Shown one piece after another: positions 8,520-17,092 of a stretch of DNA of 46,207 bases (position 1 is its first letter; each line of letters begins with the position of its first letter). Source of the stretch: Bacteroidales bacterium (lineage in GTDB: Bacteria > Bacteroidota > Bacteroidia > Bacteroidales > UBA932); the NCBI GenBank assembly GCA_024699055.1, contig JAILQG010000059.1, forward strand, positions 1-46,207. Direction: 5' to 3'. The position numbers and the translations under genes are program-made. The notes beneath the pieces were generated by a model that was not told where the DNA came from, searched no databases, and worked only from the letters and a program-made list of their open reading frames with translations.

Positions 8520-10976
8520 TCAGTCGAATGTCACTATGGTTACACCCGAGCCCCCATGCCGTACGTCCTCGTCTGCCACCCTGGCCACTCCGGGAACGGT
8601 CCTCAGGTATTTCTGTATCTCTTCGTGGAGGGCGCCGGTGCCTTTACCGTGGATGATACGCACGGAAGGGACTCCCACCATGATGGCGTCGTCCACATAA
8701 TGCATCACTATGTCAAGGGCGTCCGACAGCCTTTCGCCGCGTACGTCCAGTTCGGGCTTGAAGCCCAGCCGCCTCTCGGCCAGTCCCGGATCGGCCTTTG
8801 CCCTTGGCTTGTCGAAGGTACGCCTGGCCGCTTCCTTGTATTCGTTGGAAGATATTCTTTCTAGACCGTCCGGAGACATGGTGCTGGAGATGTTGCCGAT
8901 GATGATCGTGACGTTTTTCGAGGAGACCTTGGAAACTTCGCCCACCATTCCGCTGGACTTCACGCGCACTTTCTCGCCCAGCTTGAGCGGTTCTCCGCGG
9001 CGGGATGCAACTGTCGCCGGCGCCCCCTCGCGGGTTTTCCTGGCGTTCTTCCTGCCGAGCTTCTCCATCTTGCGCTCGATGTATTCGTCCTTGGTCTTCT
9101 TCTGGGCCAGGGCGCCGAGGAAGCCCTGGAGCTCTTCGCGCGCCTCTTTCGTGCGCGTCTTGTCGGCCTGGCTCTCGCGGATTACCCTGATTGTGCGCTC
9201 CACCTGGCTGCCGGCCCCCTTCACTATCTTTTCGGCTTCGCGATGGGCGGCGTCGAGGATCTGTTTCCTCTCCTGCTGGAGCTCTTCGAGTTCCTTGTGA
9301 TATTCTTCGACGGCCTGCTCCAGCTCCTTGTCGGTATGTTTTACCTTCATGAGCTTTTCGTCGAGAGCCCTCCGGTTACGCACTATCCGGCGCAGGTTCC
9401 GTTCTATTCCTACATATTCTTCGCCCGCGCGGGTTTCGGCATCTTTGACTATGGGCTCGGGGAGGCCGGTCTTGCGGGCCATTTCGAATGCGAACGAGTT
9501 GCCAGGGAGCCCGATTTCAAGCTGGAAGAGGGGCTCGATCCGCGCCGCATCGAACTGCATCGCGCCGTTGACCACGCCGGTTTTCGAGCCGGAGGCGTAG
9601 AGTTTCAGGTTGGTGTAATGAGTCGTTATCACGCCGTAGACCCCCCGTTTGTCGAGTTCGGCCAGGATGGCTTCGGCTATGGCTCCGCCTGCGGCCGGTT
9701 CTGTGCCGGAACCGAATTCGTCTATCAGCACCATGGTGGAAGAATCGGCCGATGCAAGCATCTCCTTCATTTCCACGAGGAAGGAGGAGTAGGTGGAAAG
9801 GTCGTTCTCGAGGCTCTGGTCATCCCCGATGCTGAGCATAATATCTTTGAATACAGGCAGTTCCGAGGTTTCAGAAGTGGGTATCAGCATGCCCCACTGG
9901 AACATGTACTGGAGCAGCCCCGCGGTTTTGAGGCAGACGCTCTTTCCGCCAGCGTTGGGGCCGGAAATGAGCAGTATGTGTTTTTCGGGCGAGAGGTTGA
10001 GGCTCACCGGCACCATCTTCCTGCCTTCCTTGGCCAGAGCCCTTTCGAGCAGGGGATGCCTGGCCTTGCGCAGGCGCAGATTGCCATCTTCGGAGATGAT
10101 GGGCATGCCGGCGCGGAAGTCCATGGCGGTGCGGGCCTTCGCCATGATGAAGTCGAGCTCGCCGATGAACTCGGCCGACTTGACGAGCTCGGGAATGTAC
10201 GGGCGCAGGAAATCGGTGAAATCTATGAGGATGCGCTCGATTTCCCTGGCCTCGTCGGCGCGAAGGGCGTTGATTTCGTTCTCGAGTTCGATGACCTCGA
10301 CCGGCTCCACGAAGCTGGTCTTGCCGGTGGCGGACTCGTCGAACACGTAGCCGGGGATTCTTTTCTTGTGGGCGGACGCTACCGGCACCAGATATTTGCC
10401 GTCCCTGATGGCGATGCCGGAATCGGGGTCGGCATAGCCGGCGTCCTGGGCCGCCTTCAGCACCGCCTGCGCCTTCTTGGAGAGGGAGGCTTCGCGGCTT
10501 TTCAGCTTATGCCTGATGTCCTGCAGCCCGGGCGAGGCGGAGTCTTTGATTTCGCCGTATTTGTCGAGGATGTTCTCTATCCGGCGCAGCACCTCCGGGA
10601 AACTCATCACCGGAGCCGCCATTTTCTTGAGATTGGGATAGATGCCGTCCTTGATGCTGCCGAAGAAAGCCGTGGTGCGGCGGGTGGTGTCCAGGAGCGT
10701 CTTGAGCTTGCCAAGGCCCAGTACGTCGATATGGAAACCCGTCTGTTCCAGCAGTTTAAGGAAACCTATGGCGTCGATATAGCCGGCGGTGGGGAAGTTC
10801 TCCTCGAACATGAGTACCACCCTCATCTCGTCCGTGAGCTGAAGGCGGTGCCGGATTTCCGCGGCATCCGTGCAGAACTCTTCCTCCGCGGTGCGCCGGG
10901 CGGCGTAGTCGGTGCTGCAGCGGTCGGAGATCATCTGCCGCACGCGGTCGAATCCGAGCTTACTCTCTGTTCTCAT
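8520..10976 (-). CDS. mutS2: MutS2 endonuclease/recombination suppressor
   Basis: 818 aa: Walker A GPNAGGKSVCLKT, Walker B MVLIDEFGSGTEP, C-terminal Smr domain ELDVRGERLSDAL...RIIHGKGTGAL. Confidence 0.96.
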   Translation of the reverse strand: MRTESKLGFDRVRQMISDRCSTDYAARRTAEEEFCTDAAEIRHRLQLTDEMRVVLMFEENFPTAGYIDAIGFLKLLEQTGFHIDVLGLGKLKTLLDTTRRTTAFFGSIKDGIYPNLKKMAAPVMSFPEVLRRIENILDKYGEIKDSASPGLQDIRHKLKSREASLSKKAQAVLKAAQDAGYADPDSGIAIRDGKYLVPVASAHKKRIPGYVFDESATGKTSFVEPVEVIELENEINALRADEAREIERILIDFTDFLRPYIPELVKSAEFIGELDFIMAKARTAMDFRAGMPIISEDGNLRLRKARHPLLERALAKEGRKMVPVSLNLSPEKHILLISGPNAGGKSVCLKTAGLLQYMFQWGMLIPTSETSELPVFKDIMLSIGDDQSLENDLSTYSSFLVEMKEMLASADSSTMVLIDEFGSGTEPAAGGAIAEAILAELDKRGVYGVITTHYTNLKLYASGSKTGVVNGAMQFDAARIEPLFQLEIGLPGNSFAFEMARKTGLPEPIVKDAETRAGEEYVGIERNLRRIVRNRRALDEKLMKVKHTDKELEQAVEEYHKELEELQQERKQILDAAHREAEKIVKGAGSQVERTIRVIRESQADKTRTKEAREELQGFLGALAQKKTKDEYIERKMEKLGRKNARKTREGAPATVASRRGEPLKLGEKVRVKSSGMVGEVSKVSSKNVTIIIGNISSTMSPDGLERISSNEYKEAARRTFDKPRAKADPGLAERRLGFKPELDVRGERLSDALDIVMHYVDDAIMVGVPSVRIIHGKGTGALHEEIQKYLRTVPGVARVADEDVRHGGSGVTIVTFD

Positions 10977-11784
10977 CTTCCTTCATCTGCGGCTCCAGGA
11001 GGAGTTTGAGTTCGTTAATGTTGTTGATAGGGGTGATGACCCCTTCCCTGCAGAAGGAGATGGTGCCTCTCTGCTCGCTTACCACTATGACGTCGGCATC
11101 GCTCCTTTCACTGATGCCCACGGCCGACTTGTGGCGCATGCCGTACATGGGAGGAAGGTCGGTGCGTTCGGTCATGGGAAGGGTGCAGCGCGCCGCGATG
11201 ATGCGGCCGTCGCCTATTATCATGGCCCCGTCGTGCAGGGGGGAATTCTTGAAGAAGATGTTCTCCATCAGCCGGCATTTGATGTCGGCGTCGATGCGGT
11301 CGCCGCTGTCGATGACGTTCTGGAGGAGGTTCTTGTGCCTGATGACTATGAGGGCGCCGGTCTTCGATTCGGCCATGTCCCTGCAGGCCTGGGTGATTTC
11401 CTGGATGGCCTGCTTGTCGAGTACGTGCCTGTTCTTGCCCAGAAGCCGGTCGACCCAGCTGCGGTTGTTGCTGTCCCTGTTCCTGAGGCCGGTGGAGCGC
11501 CCCAGCGTAGAGAGGAACTGGCGGATTTCCGGCTGGAAAATGATGATGAGGGCTATCGCTCCGAGGTTGATGACCGTGTTGAGGATGGCGCTCATGAGCT
11601 TCATGTCCAGGGCCCCCGCCACGAAGCGCAGGATGAACAGCGCCACGATGGCTATGAGGATGTTGAGGGCGCTGGAGCCCCTGAGCCAGCGGAATGAGAT
11701 GTAGATGATGGCCGCCACCATTACGATGTCGAGCACGTCTATGAAGGAGAGTTTCAGGAACCCGAAGATTTCAAGAGGAATCAT
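10960..11784 (-). CDS. cdaA: Diadenylate cyclase (CdaA type)
   Basis: N-terminal TM segments then DAC domain: SPLHDGAMIIGDGRIIAARCTLPM...GMRHKSAVGISERSDADVIVVSEQRG. ATG at 11782-11784; the tracked start at 11793 is a TTG inside the promoter -7 box. Confidence 0.93.
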   Translation of the reverse strand: MIPLEIFGFLKLSFIDVLDIVMVAAIIYISFRWLRGSSALNILIAIVALFILRFVAGALDMKLMSAILNTVINLGAIALIIIFQPEIRQFLSTLGRSTGLRNRDSNNRSWVDRLLGKNRHVLDKQAIQEITQACRDMAESKTGALIVIRHKNLLQNVIDSGDRIDADIKCRLMENIFFKNSPLHDGAMIIGDGRIIAARCTLPMTERTDLPPMYGMRHKSAVGISERSDADVIVVSEQRGTISFCREGVITPINNINELKLLLEPQMKEDENRE

Positions 11785-11790
11785 ACTGTG

Positions 11791-11798
11791 CAAAGATA
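11791..11798 (-). promoter_or_regulatory. -7 box TATCTTTG for cdaA
   Basis: Reverse complement of caaagata, 6 nt from ATG. Confidence 0.65.
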
Positions 11799-11825
11799 CT
11801 ACAAATAAATATTTTTTTAGTGCAC

Positions 11826-11855
11826 TTGCTTTTTGAAAAATTAATCGTATCTTTG
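11826..11855 (+). promoter_or_regulatory. Promoter of rplC operon: TTG-N19-TATCTTTG
   Basis: TTG 11826-11828, TATCTTTG 11848-11855, followed by CAG and a hairpin. Confidence 0.75.
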
Positions 11856-11858
11856 CAG

Positions 11859-11873
11859 CCCCAATTTTTGGGG
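11859..11873 (+). promoter_or_regulatory. Short hairpin CCCCAA-ttt-TTGGGG at the start of the rplC mRNA leader
   Basis: 6-bp perfect inverted repeat within a few nt of the expected transcription start. Confidence 0.5.
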
Positions 11874-11907
11874 TTAAGTATCAAACAATTAATTAACAAA
11901 CAAACCA

Positions 11908-12531
11908 ATGCCTGGATTAATTGGAAAAAAAGTCGGAATGACTTCCGTCTTCAGTGCTGATGGAAAGAACCTTCCATGCACTGTCATCGAGGCTGGTCCG
12001 TGCGTTGTCACGCAAATCCGCACACTCGAAAAGGATAAGTACGAGGCCGTGCAGCTTGCCTATGACGAAACCACAGAAAAGCACACCAGCGCACCGCTCA
12101 AGGGGCATTTCGCCAAAGCCGGCGTGACCCCCAGGCGCAAGCTTGTCGAATTTGAGGCAGACTTCGCCAAGGAGCTCAAATTGGGCGACACCGTAACCGT
12201 CGAGGACGTTTTCAAGGACGTTCCCTTCGTCGATGTCGTCGGCACTTCTAAAGGTAAGGGTTTCCAGGGTGTCGTTCACCGTTACCACTTCAATGGTGTC
12301 GGTGGCACGACCCACGGTCAGTCCGACCGCCTGCGTCACCCGGGTTCTATGGGAGCATCCTCCTGGCCTTCCCGCGTTCTTCCCGGAATGCGTATGGCCG
12401 GCCACATGGGGCAGGAGAGGGTGAAGGTCTTCAACCTTCAGGTTATCAAGATCATTCCCGAGAACAATCTTCTCATCGTCAAGGGTTCCGTTCCCGGAGC
12501 CAGGGGTTCATATCTTATTTTGGAGGCTTAA
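11908..12531 (+). CDS. rplC: 50S ribosomal protein L3
   Basis: [15 protein letters not shown]...[38 protein letters not shown]. Confidence 0.98.
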   Translation: MPGLIGKKVGMTSVFSADGKNLPCTVIEAGPCVVTQIRTLEKDKYEAVQLAYDETTEKHTSAPLKGHFAKAGVTPRRKLVEFEADFAKELKLGDTVTVEDVFKDVPFVDVVGTSKGKGFQGVVHRYHFNGVGGTTHGQSDRLRHPGSMGASSWPSRVLPGMRMAGHMGQERVKVFNLQVIKIIPENNLLIVKGSVPGARGSYLILEA

Positions 12532-12534
12532 ACC

Positions 12535-13161
12535 ATGAATCTGAACGTACTTAAAATAGACGGTACCGATTCCGGAAAGCAGGTCGTCCTCGACGACGCC
12601 GTTTTCGGCATCGAACCCAACGATCACGCCATCTATCTCGACGTCATCCAGTATCTCGCGCATCAGCGTCATGGCAATGCCAAGAGCAAGGACCGCAGCG
12701 AAGTTTCCTACAGCACCAAGAAAATGGGTCGCCAGAAAGGCGGCGGCGGTGCACGTCACGGCTCCATCAAGGCCGGTACCTATGTAGGCGGCGGTAGCAT
12801 CTTCGGTCCCAAGCCCCGCTGGTACGGCGGCAAGCTCAACAAGAAGGTCAAATCCCTCGCACGCTGTTCAGCTCTCTCTTATAAAGTTAAGGAGAACGCC
12901 CTCAAGGTCGTCGAGCCGTTCGCTATGGACGCTCCCAAGACCAAGGAATTTGCAGGCATCCTTTCTGCTATCAAGGCCGGAGACCGCAAGGTTCTCTTCG
13001 TCCTTCCGCAGAACTCCGACAATATCTTCCTTTCTTCCCGCAACCTTCCTTATGTAAATGTCATCACTGTCGACGAAATCAACACCTACGCCATCATGAA
13101 TGCGAATTCTGTGGTTCTGGTGGACGGCGTCCAGGACATTCTTGCAGAAAGGAAAAAATAA
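12535..13161 (+). CDS. rplD: 50S ribosomal protein L4
   Basis: KKMGRQKGGGGARHGSIKAGTYVGGGSIFGPKPR is the L4 signature. Confidence 0.98.
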   Translation: MNLNVLKIDGTDSGKQVVLDDAVFGIEPNDHAIYLDVIQYLAHQRHGNAKSKDRSEVSYSTKKMGRQKGGGGARHGSIKAGTYVGGGSIFGPKPRWYGGKLNKKVKSLARCSALSYKVKENALKVVEPFAMDAPKTKEFAGILSAIKAGDRKVLFVLPQNSDNIFLSSRNLPYVNVITVDEINTYAIMNANSVVLVDGVQDILAERKK

Positions 13162-13173
13162 ATTCTACAAGAA

Positions 13174-13464
13174 ATGGGAATCATTATTAAGCCAATAGTT
13201 ACTGAGAAGCTCACGGTTCAGGGCGAAAAGTTGAACCGTTATGGCTTCGTGGTCGACCGCGACGCCAACAAGCTTCAGATCAAGGATGCAGTGGAGAAGA
13301 TGTATGGAGTATCCGTTGCAGACGTGAATACCATCAACTACCACGGCAAGCGCAAGAGCCGTTTCTCCAAGAGTGGCATTCTCCGCGGCCGTACGAATCA
13401 CTTCAAGAAGGCATACGTCACCCTCGCCGGGGAAGACAAGATTGACTTCTACGCTAATATATAG
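13174..13464 (+). CDS. rplW: 50S ribosomal protein L23
   Basis: [12 protein letters not shown]...[31 protein letters not shown]. Confidence 0.97.
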   Translation: MGIIIKPIVTEKLTVQGEKLNRYGFVVDRDANKLQIKDAVEKMYGVSVADVNTINYHGKRKSRFSKSGILRGRTNHFKKAYVTLAGEDKIDFYANI

Positions 13465-13475
13465 GAGGTAAGACA

Positions 13476-14300
13476 ATGGCAGTTAAGAAATTCAAACCGA
13501 CCACTCCCGGACAGAGGAACAAGGTCATCAGCACGTTCGCCGAGATTACGACGGACAAGCCCCACAAGTCATTGCTCGAGCCCCTGCACCGCACCGGCGG
13601 CCGCAACAACACCGGCCAGCTCACGATGCGCTATATAGGCGGCGGTCACAAGAGGATGTACCGCGTCATCGACTTCCTCCGCAACAAGGACAACTGCACC
13701 GCTACCGTCCGTACCATCGAGTACGACCCCAACCGCAGTGCACGCATCGCCCTCGTCCAGTATGAGGACGGCGAGTATCGCTACATCATCGCTCCCGACA
13801 AGATTCAGGTCGGTCAGGTCATCGCTTCCGGTCACGGAGTTGCTCCCGAAGTGGGCAACTGCCTCCCCCTCAGCGAAATTCCTGTTGGTACCCAGGTTCA
13901 CAACATCGAGCTTCGTCCCGGCCAGGGCGCCGCTATGGCGCGCTCCGCAGGCACCTACGCACAGCTTGCTGCCCGTGAAGGCAACTACGCAGTGCTTCGT
14001 CTGCCCTCCGGCGAAACCCGCATGGTGACCGTCAGCTGCCGCGCTACCGTAGGTGTCGTCTCCAACGGAGACCACAACCTCGAAAGCGACGGTAAGGCAG
14101 GACGTCCCCGTCATCTGGGCCGCAGGCCGCACAACCGCGGCGTCGTCATGAACCCGCACGACCACCCGATGGGCGGTGGTGAAGGACGTGCCTCCGGCGG
14201 ACATCCCCGTTCGCGCAAGGGTCTCCCCGCAAAGGGCTACAAGACCCGCAACCCGAAGGCCACTTCCAACAAGTTCATAATTGAAAGAAGAAAGAAATAA
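13476..14300 (+). CDS. rplB: 50S ribosomal protein L2
   Basis: [26 protein letters not shown]...[22 protein letters not shown]. Perfect AGGAGG at 13463-13468. Confidence 0.98.
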   Translation: MAVKKFKPTTPGQRNKVISTFAEITTDKPHKSLLEPLHRTGGRNNTGQLTMRYIGGGHKRMYRVIDFLRNKDNCTATVRTIEYDPNRSARIALVQYEDGEYRYIIAPDKIQVGQVIASGHGVAPEVGNCLPLSEIPVGTQVHNIELRPGQGAAMARSAGTYAQLAAREGNYAVLRLPSGETRMVTVSCRATVGVVSNGDHNLESDGKAGRPRHLGRRPHNRGVVMNPHDHPMGGGEGRASGGHPRSRKGLPAKGYKTRNPKATSNKFIIERRKK

Positions 14301-14309
14301 ACAGGAATT

Positions 14310-14582
14310 ATGAGTCGTTCACTTAAAAAAGGACCATACATCCAGGAAGCCCTGGAAAAGAGGATTCTTGCCATGAATGAAGGTGGCAAGAAGAAAGAGG
14401 TGGTCAAGACCTGGAGCCGTTCCAGCATGATTTCACCTGACTTCATCGGCCATACTGTCGCGGTTCACAACGGGAACAAGTTCATTCCTGTTTATGTAAC
14501 CGAGCAGATGGTCGGTCACAAGCTCGGCGAGTTTGCGCCGACCCGCACTTTCAGAGGACATTCCGGCAATAACAAGAAGTAA
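14310..14582 (+). CDS. rpsS: 30S ribosomal protein S19
   Basis: [15 protein letters not shown]...[46 protein letters not shown]. Confidence 0.98.
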   Translation: MSRSLKKGPYIQEALEKRILAMNEGGKKKEVVKTWSRSSMISPDFIGHTVAVHNGNKFIPVYVTEQMVGHKLGEFAPTRTFRGHSGNNKK

Positions 14583-14584
14583 CC

Positions 14585-15004
14585 ATGGGACAGAGAAAAA
14601 GACTTATGGCCGAACGCTTCAAGGAAGCCAGGAAGACCACGGCAATCGCCAAACTGAATGAAGTTCCCACTTCTCCCCGCAAGATGCGTCTCGTAGCTGA
14701 CACCGTCAGGGGCGTCGAGGTCAACAAGGCCCTCGATATCCTGCACTTCAGCAAGCGCGAGCCCAGCATCAAGCTCGAGAAACTTCTCCGCAGCGCCATC
14801 GCGAACTGGGAAGCCAAGAATCCCGAGAGCGCCAAGGAACTCGACAACGGCAACGTATATGTCAAGACTATAATGGTAGGCGAAGGACGCACCATCAAGC
14901 GCATCCGCCCCATGCCTCAGGGCAGGGCCGGCCGCATCCGCAAGCGTTCCAACCACGTCACCGTCGTACTCGATGTTAAACCCGCACAGGAGGAGGCTAA
15001 ATAA
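14585..15004 (+). CDS. rplV: 50S ribosomal protein L22
   Basis: [25 protein letters not shown]...[28 protein letters not shown]. Confidence 0.97.
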   Translation: MGQRKRLMAERFKEARKTTAIAKLNEVPTSPRKMRLVADTVRGVEVNKALDILHFSKREPSIKLEKLLRSAIANWEAKNPESAKELDNGNVYVKTIMVGEGRTIKRIRPMPQGRAGRIRKRSNHVTVVLDVKPAQEEAK

Positions 15005-15006
15005 TC

Positions 15007-15789
15007 ATGGGACAGAAAACTAATCCTATCAGCAACAGAATCGGCATCACCCGCGGCTGGGACTCCAACTGGGCAGGTGGCAACTACGCCGAAAAGATTG
15101 CGGAAGATTTCAAGATCCGCAAGTATCTGAACAGCCGTCTCGCAAAGGCCGGCCTCAGCAGGATCGTCATCGAACGCACCCTCAAGCTCATAACCGTCAC
15201 CATCTATGCGGCCCGTCCCGGTTTCATCATCGGCAAGGGCGGCACCGAGGTCGACAAGCTCAAGGAAGAGCTCAAGAAGGTTACGGGCAAGGACGTCCAG
15301 GTGAACATCTACGAGGTTCGCCGTCCCGAGGTTGACGCTCACATCGTAGCTGACAGCATCGCCCGTCAGATTGAAGGCCGCGTGTCTTACCGCCGCGCCA
15401 TCAAGATGGCTATCGCCAACACCATGCGTGTAGGCGCCGAGGGCATCAAGGTGCAGATCAGCGGCCGTGTAGGCGGTGCTGAAATCGCACGCAGCGAGAT
15501 GTTCAAGGAAGGCAGGACCCCGCTCCACACCTTCCGTGCCGACATCGACTACGCACTCGCAGTGGCCCGTACCCAGATGGGTGCCATGGGCATCAAGGTC
15601 TGGATCTGCAACGGCGAAAAGTACGGCAAGCAGGATCTTTCTCCCGCTGCCTACGCTGCCGCCAATGCACAGGCTGCAGGCGCCAACCGTGGCTCCGGCC
15701 GTGGTGGCGACCGCAGGCCCCGTCGCGACGGTGACCGTCGTGGTGGTGACCGCAGGCCCCGCCGTGACAGCGAGCGCTCCGACAACTAG
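15007..15789 (+). CDS. rpsC: 30S ribosomal protein S3 with Arg/Gly/Asp-rich C-terminal tail
   Basis: [25 protein letters not shown]...[15 protein letters not shown]; tail [29 protein letters not shown]. Confidence 0.98.
   Translation: MGQKTNPISNRIGITRGWDSNWAGGNYAEKIAEDFKIRKYLNSRLAKAGLSRIVIERTLKLITVTIYAARPGFIIGKGGTEVDKLKEELKKVTGKDVQVNIYEVRRPEVDAHIVADSIARQIEGRVSYRRAIKMAIANTMRVGAEGIKVQISGRVGGAEIARSEMFKEGRTPLHTFRADIDYALAVARTQMGAMGIKVWICNGEKYGKQDLSPAAYAAANAQAAGANRGSGRGGDRRPRRDGDRRGGDRRPRRDSERSDN
15700..15774 (+). repeat. Imperfect in-frame tandem duplication (about 36-39 bp units) encoding the S3 tail
   Basis: cgtggtggcgaccgcaggccccgtcgcgac... then cgtggtggtgaccgcaggccccgccgtgac... Confidence 0.6.
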
Positions 15790-15811
15790 TCCGGAGTTAT
15801 CATAAGAGAGG

Positions 15812-15843
15812 TGACCGACAGTTTCTGCCGGTCATCTTTTTTT
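15812..15843 (+). terminator. Rho-independent terminator of rplC-rpsC segment
   Basis: TGACCGACAG-ttt-CTGCCGGTCA (10-bp stem, one mismatch), then tctttttttg. Confidence 0.85.
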
Positions 15844-15875
15844 GTGGGGACAAGCCGGGCGCTTGGCATAATTGA

Positions 15876-15911
15876 AGACGGCCGGCAATTTCTTGCCGGC
15901 CGTCTCCTTTT
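15876..15911. terminator. Perfect 13-bp hairpin between converging rpsC and acpP, likely bidirectional terminator
   Basis: AGACGGCCGGCAA-tttc-TTGCCGGCCGTCT then ccttttg. Confidence 0.75.
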
Positions 15912-15935
15912 GATAGCGTTTTTATTGCAAAGGAT

Positions 15936-16190
15936 TTATGCTATCGGGGTGCCGAGCTTTTCGGCGACCTTGTCGATGGCATCCTTTACGGTTGCGATGC
16001 CGCTGGTTTCTTCATCGGGAATCTTGACTCCGAACACCTTCTCGAACTCCATGAGAAGCTCGACGGTATCCAGAGAATCTGCGCCAAGGTCATTGGTGAA
16101 ATTGGCGGTTTCTGTTACCTCGGAGGGCTCCACGCCGAGTTTGTCGACGATGATGGCCTTCACTTTGTTTACGATCTCTTCGTATTCCAT
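15936..16190 (-). CDS. acpP: Acyl carrier protein
   Basis: 84 aa with phosphopantetheine site [16 protein letters not shown]. Confidence 0.97.
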   Translation of the reverse strand: MEYEEIVNKVKAIIVDKLGVEPSEVTETANFTNDLGADSLDTVELLMEFEKVFGVKIPDEETSGIATVKDAIDKVAEKLGTPIA

Positions 16191-16270
16191 AATAATTTAG
16201 ATTTTATAGTACTTTCTAGTCAAGGTTTCGCAAAGTAACAAAAAATAATTAATTTCTCCAAACAATGCGG

Positions 16271-17092
16271 TCAAGCCGCGCTGGCACCGTCCGGCACACT
16301 CCCGGATTCCTTGCTGAGCTTCAGCCAGATGCGTACGGCATTGATGCTGTTGAGCAGGTAGAATACATACTTGAGCAGTTGCGCTACGGTATAGCTCGCT
16401 TCGGGGCCTCCGGCGGAAAGCTTTGAGGAGAAGGCGATGATGGAGGAGATGTTCACCAGTATCCACAGGTACCACTGGTCGGTGAAGGCAAGGGCCATCA
16501 GCACGAGCGCCACGATGTTTGCGGTGGTCATGGTGCAGTCCAGTGCCATGTCCTTGAAATCCACCTCCTGTTTAGCGCTGAGAAGCCAGTCCCAGCCGGT
16601 GACTGAGGCAAGCGCGCCCGAATCGAGCGACCAGCGCAGCAGCATCATCACTCCGAAGACGCCTGCGAACAGAAGGATTGTCCATAGCCACTGCACTCCC
16701 TTGAGCCTACGGGCCTTGAGGGTTGAGTCCTTCGCGGAACCTCCGCGTTTCTTCCACTGGTAGAATCCGATGAACTCCATGGGGATGAAGTATCCCACGT
16801 GCAGGGCCAGCAGCATGTAAATCCTCTGGTCGAAGAGCGTGAACGAAAAGATGATTACGTCTATGAGGCCAAACACGAAGGTGAGGATGTTGGCGTTGGC
16901 GGCCAGGATCGTGCTGATTACGCCCATGAGTGCTCCCACCGAAGTGAGGATGATGAACCAGGGCTGGGAAGTGAGTGCGGCGCCCCCCGAGTTGTTAGTC
17001 AGGTTATGGATGCACGCTATTGTGAGGCAGACCGTCATTCCCACTACCAGGAAGACGTTGAACCATTTGTTGAATTTCTTTTCGTCAGTCAT
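16271..17092 (-). CDS. PnuC-family nicotinamide riboside/vitamin transporter
   Basis: Polytopic protein with ILTFVFGLIDVIIFSFTLF and GFYQWKKRG, C-terminal WYLWILVNISSI. Likely start MTDEKKF at 17092, overlapping the uvrC stop by 8 bp; the tracked start at 17152 is inside uvrC. Confidence 0.82.
   Translation of the reverse strand: MTDEKKFNKWFNVFLVVGMTVCLTIACIHNLTNNSGGAALTSQPWFIILTSVGALMGVISTILAANANILTFVFGLIDVIIFSFTLFDQRIYMLLALHVGYFIPMEFIGFYQWKKRGGSAKDSTLKARRLKGVQWLWTILLFAGVFGVMMLLRWSLDSGALASVTGWDWLLSAKQEVDFKDMALDCTMTTANIVALVLMALAFTDQWYLWILVNISSIIAFSSKLSAGGPEASYTVAQLLKYVFYLLNSINAVRIWLKLSKESGSVPDGASAA

Noticed and set aside
9243-11009. 588-aa plus-strand ORF antisense to mutS2 (and 4231-5895, 5941-6882 antisense to DPP4/GH29, 19693-21444 antisense to DUF4270)
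   Set aside because: Opposite strongly supported coding genes; low-complexity shadow composition and no recognisable motifs.
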